The translations under genes and the position numbers were made by a program. 64,000 nt of DNA from Absicoccus porci (GTDB lineage: Bacteria; Bacillota_I; Bacilli_A; Erysipelotrichales; Erysipelotrichaceae): the NCBI RefSeq assembly GCF_003725415.1, contig NZ_RJQC01000003.1, positions 33,861 through 97,860 on the forward strand, read 5' to 3'. The notes beneath the pieces are model-generated. The model ran no database searches. It was not told the DNA's origin and worked only from the letters and a program-made list of their open reading frames with translations. Shown here piece by piece: positions 60,869 through 64,000 of the stretch; the stretch's first letter is position 1, and the number at the start of each line of letters is the position of its first letter.

Positions 60869-61723
60869 TTACTTTGCGGGTTTGTTGTTTTTAACACCTA
60901 ATGTTTCAGCAAATGCATCTAAACGAGTTTTTAATTGTCCGCTACTTTGTGGCGTGGCATCGGTTTCAATTTTTAATAAGGGCATATTCACATCTTCTTT
61001 CATATTCATATATTCAAATCCATAATAATCGCAGAATTTCATCGTATGATAAATCGTTCCAACCGGATGTTCATCTTTATTTCGATCTTTAGTATGAAGC
61101 ATTCGCATACAAGGTTTTCTTTGATTGAGGATATGGTTGGCATACACGTGTAAAAAGTTTTCCGCATTGACTTCTTCTTTTTCGACATATCTATTGCCAC
61201 TACAAGTATCATCAATGACTTGAACGGTAGGGAAAGTGTCTTTGATTTTTTCTAGCAACAAACTACCACCATGTGCACCGGTTAATCGAGTATAAGGATC
61301 TTCTCTTTCTGGTTGTTCTGGTTGTGCCAGATAGGCTTGTATCGCTTTATTGATATCAAATGTTTTATGACTATATGCTTGATAAGCTTGAATAAAATCT
61401 TTGATTCGTTGTTCATATAAATCGACTTCTAATTTGCCACCTTTATGAGGTAGTGGTAAGAAATAGACAAAATCAAGATCTTCAAATGTCAATAAAACAT
61501 CATAAATACGTCGCATGACGTCACAACAATCGGTCAAAATGACTTCTTTAATGTTTTGTGTATGAATAGTTTCAATAATAGCTTTCCCAAATCCACAAAG
61601 ATTAGGATGGGTACAGCCATTGGCACAATCAACCGTATCTGGATGTGGATCTAATCGCTGTGTTTCAACATCAAATCCAGCTAAAATTTCTAGGGGTGTG
61701 TATTTACAAGTATAGTACATCAT
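60869..61723 (-). CDS. 2-hydroxyacyl-CoA dehydratase-family subunit, 284 aa
   Basis: D-component-type protein (HgdA/HgdB family, FldB-like). CANGCTHPNLCGFGKA and LTDCCDVMRRIYD hold cysteines for the [4Fe-4S] cluster; FVYFLPLPHKGG and GAHGGSLLLEKI follow. It is shorter than standard HgdA or HgdB subunits (about 380-480 aa). It overlaps the upstream subunit by 4 bases. Without its activase the enzyme should be inactive. Its stop (TAA at 60871-60869) directly precedes the activase frame. Confidence 0.82.
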   Translation of the reverse strand: MMYYTCKYTPLEILAGFDVETQRLDPHPDTVDCANGCTHPNLCGFGKAIIETIHTQNIKEVILTDCCDVMRRIYDVLLTFEDLDFVYFLPLPHKGGKLEVDLYEQRIKDFIQAYQAYSHKTFDINKAIQAYLAQPEQPEREDPYTRLTGAHGGSLLLEKIKDTFPTVQVIDDTCSGNRYVEKEEVNAENFLHVYANHILNQRKPCMRMLHTKDRNKDEHPVGTIYHTMKFCDYYGFEYMNMKEDVNMPLLKIETDATPQSSGQLKTRLDAFAETLGVKNNKPAK

Positions 61724-62994
61724 GCTGCATGGTCCTCCAACATTTCTAAAAAGGCTTCGACTCGAGTTTGAATTTGACCATCCGATGAATTGGCTGGGTC
61801 AACACCATCACCATTTAAGATCAGGGTTGGAATACCTTGTGCTTCCAGATTATTTTTGATCATCGCACTCGCACCACAAGTTTCTTTACAACCCCAATGA
61901 CAGAAACAAATGACGCCATCGGCATCCAATTTTTTGACCATATCGGCAGTAGCTTGAATACGATCTTGGGCATGGCCATTATAGGTGTTATATACCATAC
62001 GTCGTGCTAACGATTCCAATGGTTTTTCGGGGCCAATTTCAATATCTAAGGTTGCAAAACACATATCAGTGGCGATGACTTGCCAATCTTGGGAATAATT
62101 GAAGATATCTTTTAAAGGTTGTTGCCATTGGGGATTGGTGTGCATCCAAACGATTTTTCGTGCATGCGATTTGGGTGCTTGTTTGTATTCTTCCAACAAC
62201 ATTTGTGCAAACTTTAGCGCACCAGGCGTACCTAAAGCCGTATTGATGGCCAATGCTTGGAATAATTCACTGGTTAGGTCATTGGGAACATAACGATTTT
62301 TTCGATATGTATAGGTTTCTTTTATCGTATCAATGGTTTCTTTGGAACGGACCAAATTCTGTTTAAGAACGTTCCAATCCAATTTACAACCCGTTTTTTC
62401 TTCTAACCAAGGAATCAAATCTTCTAATTGTTTGGTTACATATTGAACGGATGTTTCGGATTTTTCAAAGGGAACATCCACATAATAGTGAGGGACGTTT
62501 TCATCTTGTGCTACTTGTCGGAACGTTAAGTTATTCGCATCACAAATGATGGATGTATTGACAATACAAGTTGGTTTTGGCAACACACCAACTAGAGAAG
62601 CACCCATAAGTATTTTATGGTAAGAACAATAGGTTTCGGCAATGCCGGCACCTTCGGCAATTTCACGGAAAGCTCGTGTGGCTTTGGCTCCATTGATATA
62701 GGCAGAAAATTGTTCCGCACATAGGGGATCTAAACCAAAGGCATGAATTAATTCGCTTGGAAAGAAAATACTGGTTAGTACAGAGTTTTCTGGATGAGAA
62801 AAAGGTTTAACGATGGCATCCATCGTTACATTCGCTAAATATTGATTCGCTTTGGATAAATTTTTATTGGGAAAGACTTTTGATTTGAGACCAAAAGCTT
62901 CATAAGCTAGACATAAAATTTTTTGTGCACGTTTCGGATTGTGAAACGTTTCTTTATACATGTAATCACCAAACATCTCATAGATATTGGACAT
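61720..62994 (-). CDS. 2-hydroxyacyl-CoA dehydratase-family subunit, 424 aa
   Basis: 424 aa. VLTSIFFPSELIHAFGLDPLCAEQFSAYINGA and YCSYHKILMG, NTSIICDANNLT and DGVICFCHWGCKETCGASAMIK with its cysteines match the HgdB/YjiM-like subunit family. These enzymes dehydrate (R)-2-hydroxyacyl-CoA made from amino acids (for example glutamate), a key fermentation step, though the YjiM branch is not assigned a substrate. RBS GAGAGGA; first gene of the three-gene locus. Confidence 0.85.
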   Translation of the reverse strand: MSNIYEMFGDYMYKETFHNPKRAQKILCLAYEAFGLKSKVFPNKNLSKANQYLANVTMDAIVKPFSHPENSVLTSIFFPSELIHAFGLDPLCAEQFSAYINGAKATRAFREIAEGAGIAETYCSYHKILMGASLVGVLPKPTCIVNTSIICDANNLTFRQVAQDENVPHYYVDVPFEKSETSVQYVTKQLEDLIPWLEEKTGCKLDWNVLKQNLVRSKETIDTIKETYTYRKNRYVPNDLTSELFQALAINTALGTPGALKFAQMLLEEYKQAPKSHARKIVWMHTNPQWQQPLKDIFNYSQDWQVIATDMCFATLDIEIGPEKPLESLARRMVYNTYNGHAQDRIQATADMVKKLDADGVICFCHWGCKETCGASAMIKNNLEAQGIPTLILNGDGVDPANSSDGQIQTRVEAFLEMLEDHAA

Positions 62995-63082
62995 AGTATC
63001 CTCTCTTTAATTGTTAGATAGAATTAAAATAACACAAGACATCATAGTTGAAAAATAAGTTTAGACAAATGTCTAAAATTGA

Positions 63083-63116
63083 ACAAAAAAAAGAGTTTCT
63101 GTAAAGAAACCCTAAT
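63083..63116 (-). terminator. Terminator of the tRNA-Thr transcript
   Basis: On the minus strand GGGTTTC, loop of about five bases, GAAACTC, then eight T (63094-63083 region). It lies about 10 bases beyond the CCA end. Confidence 0.7.
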
Positions 63117-63122
63117 TTTCAA

Positions 63123-63196
63123 TGGTGCCGATACGCGGAATTGAACCACGAGTTGATCCTTACCATGGATCCGTATTGCCATTATACTATATCGGC
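63123..63196 (-). tRNA. tRNA-Thr (anticodon GGT)
   Basis: Cloverleaf read on the minus strand: acceptor GCCGATA/TATCGGC, U8, D arm GTA/TAC, anticodon stem GATCC/GGATC with loop ATGGTAA (anticodon GGT), four-base variable loop, T arm CGTGG-TTCAATT-CCGCG, discriminator A and an encoded CCA (63125-63123). Decodes ACC/ACT. The short D stem is slightly unusual but acceptable. Confidence 0.93.
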
Positions 63197-63317
63197 ATGC
63201 TTCTATTTTGACAGATAAAATGGTGGTTTGTCAACTACTATAAAAATTTAACTGACATCCACCTACAAGGTAGAATCATTTTTTGATATAATAAGTAAGA
63301 TTATAGGGGGAACAGTA

Positions 63318-64000
63318 GTGACTTATTATCAAATATTGAAACAACGTAGATTAGCTTTACAGCTTTCTATTCAAGATATATCTTCGCAAACGCGATTAGC
63401 ACCACAATACATTGAAGCAATTGAAGAAAATCATTTAGAAGTATTTAATGATGATTATTCCTTTATTCGTTATTTTATTCAATCATATTGTGAAGCCATC
63501 GGTGTCAATTGGCAAGCTATACAACCACAAGTGGAAGCAAACTTATCAGCTTATGAACAAGCTCGCAAGCAACAAATGGCAATGCAAAAACCGAAACCAA
63601 AACCACAGGCAAAGAAACCAAGTTCGGCGCCAAAGAAACAAACGCAACAACGTAAGAAAGCAAAGAAACAGAAGAAAAATAAAAAGAAAGACGATGGTTT
63701 TTTCACTCGAATTCGCAATTGGAATAAACGTATGAATGCATCAAAGTATGCACGAACATATCATATTGTGATCATTGCGATCGTTGTCGTTTTGGTTTTG
63801 TCTTTATTTAATATGGGAGTTAGCTATGCGAATAATCGTCGTTTAGCGGCCGAAGAAGCACAACGACAAGCCGAAATTAAACAAAAAGAAAAGCAAACGG
63901 AACAATTAGCCAAACAAAAAACAATCCAAGAAGAAACGAACAATGAGATCACATTAACAGCAACGGATAAAGACAATAATGCCTATGAAGTATCCAATGT
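63318..64000 (+). CDS. RodZ-like HTH membrane protein (3' end outside window)
   Basis: GTG start at 63318 with GGGGGAA upstream; 227 codons visible. The N-terminal HTH_25 domain (LKQRRLALQLSIQDISSQTRLAPQYIEAIEE, YSFIRYFIQSYC) is followed by a Lys/Gln-rich stretch (residues 95-135), one membrane helix (IVIIAIVVVLVLSLFNMG, near 155) and a charged, Gln/Lys-rich outer linker. RodZ links MreB to the elongasome and sets rod shape. The DUF4115-type outer domain would lie beyond the window. Confidence 0.85.
   Translation, partial: MTYYQILKQRRLALQLSIQDISSQTRLAPQYIEAIEENHLEVFNDDYSFIRYFIQSYCEAIGVNWQAIQPQVEANLSAYEQARKQQMAMQKPKPKPQAKKPSSAPKKQTQQRKKAKKQKKNKKKDDGFFTRIRNWNKRMNASKYARTYHIVIIAIVVVLVLSLFNMGVSYANNRRLAAEEAQRQAEIKQKEKQTEQLAKQKTIQEETNNEITLTATDKDNNAYEVSN

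Noticed and set aside
60869-60885. Classical X-XXY-YYZ slippery heptamer at the dehydratase/activase junction
   Set aside because: TAAAAAC does not satisfy the heptamer rule; only the weaker A-AAG next to the stop remains, so frameshifting is kept as a hypothesis only.
1-64000. CRISPR array or cas genes
   Set aside because: No regularly spaced short repeats other than protein-coding Cna-B repeats, and no Cas-like proteins.

Overview
The chromosomal backbone is low in GC and gene-dense. Its content is typical of an anaerobic gut Bacillota, most likely an Erysipelotrichales member: PPi-dependent phosphofructokinase, AsrABC sulfite reductase, a 2-hydroxyacyl-CoA dehydratase set, Cna-B/thioester surface proteins, a short peptide deformylase, LuxS and an FeoA-FeoB fusion. 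The lineage is an inference from gene content; no rRNA lies in the window. About 11.2 kb of clearly GC-richer DNA (49078-60252) is a recent arrival.

Layout. 1-1789: C-terminal part of a Cna-B repeat surface protein. 1.8-5.6 kb: peptide deformylase, EF-P, an SDR, a PLP lyase and an HD hydrolase. 5.6-10.1 kb: a DUF2798 membrane protein behind a structured leader, glutathione peroxidase plus a MarR/OhrR-like regulator, a CDF transporter, a flavodoxin, a GNAT and phosphoglycerate mutase. 10.1-13.0 kb: two poorly known genes, diaminopropionate ammonia-lyase and a frameshifted small gene. 13.1-16.5 kb: a flavin/ferredoxin protein, a fused betaine-type ABC importer and an Rrf2 regulator. 18.0-25.1 kb: an amine/GABA-type catabolic region with two class III aminotransferases (each behind its own promoter and terminator-like hairpin), a PuuR-like XRE-cupin regulator, an APC permease, a kinase-like protein and an Fe-alcohol dehydrogenase. 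An ORF-less structured element resembling IS200/IS605 omega-RNA (HEARO-like) sits between the regulator and the second aminotransferase. 26.3-34.9 kb: xanthine phosphoribosyltransferase, a glutamate-cysteine ligase-like enzyme, asrABC bracketed by two Crp/Fnr paralogues, a B3/B4 protein, an SRAP peptidase and a COG0523 metallochaperone. 34.87-36.34 kb: a decayed IS3-family copy. 36.4-48.9 kb: O-acetylhomoserine sulfhydrylase, a BaiN/HI0933-type flavoprotein, FeoAB, a thioester-domain adhesin, PPi-PFK, LuxS, a DEDDh exonuclease, a HAD phosphatase, 5-formyl-THF cyclo-ligase and a transaldolase-like aldolase.

48.9-62.99 kb: a three-gene 2-hydroxyacyl-CoA dehydratase locus on the minus strand. 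Its activase gene is split by an integrative mobilizable element of the Tn4451 (TnpX/TnpW) type. The element has 24-bp imperfect terminal inverted repeats flanked by an AA dinucleotide. It carries tet(W) with an attenuator leader, a methyltransferase, MobC, a relaxase, replication-type proteins and a large serine recombinase. Precise excision would restore an activase ORF of about 257 codons, so the insertion may act as a reversible off-switch. The window ends with tRNA-Thr(GGT) and the start of a RodZ-like gene.

Other patterns that recur: seven host genes have a -10-like hexamer ending 6-7 nt before the ATG with no evident Shine-Dalgarno (possible leaderless mRNAs), and two surface proteins share a G-x-[NQ]-T-G sorting-like motif instead of LPxTG. 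Sulfur metabolism is well represented (sulfite to sulfide, sulfide to homocysteine, LuxS recycling, gamma-glutamylcysteine and glutathione peroxidase).
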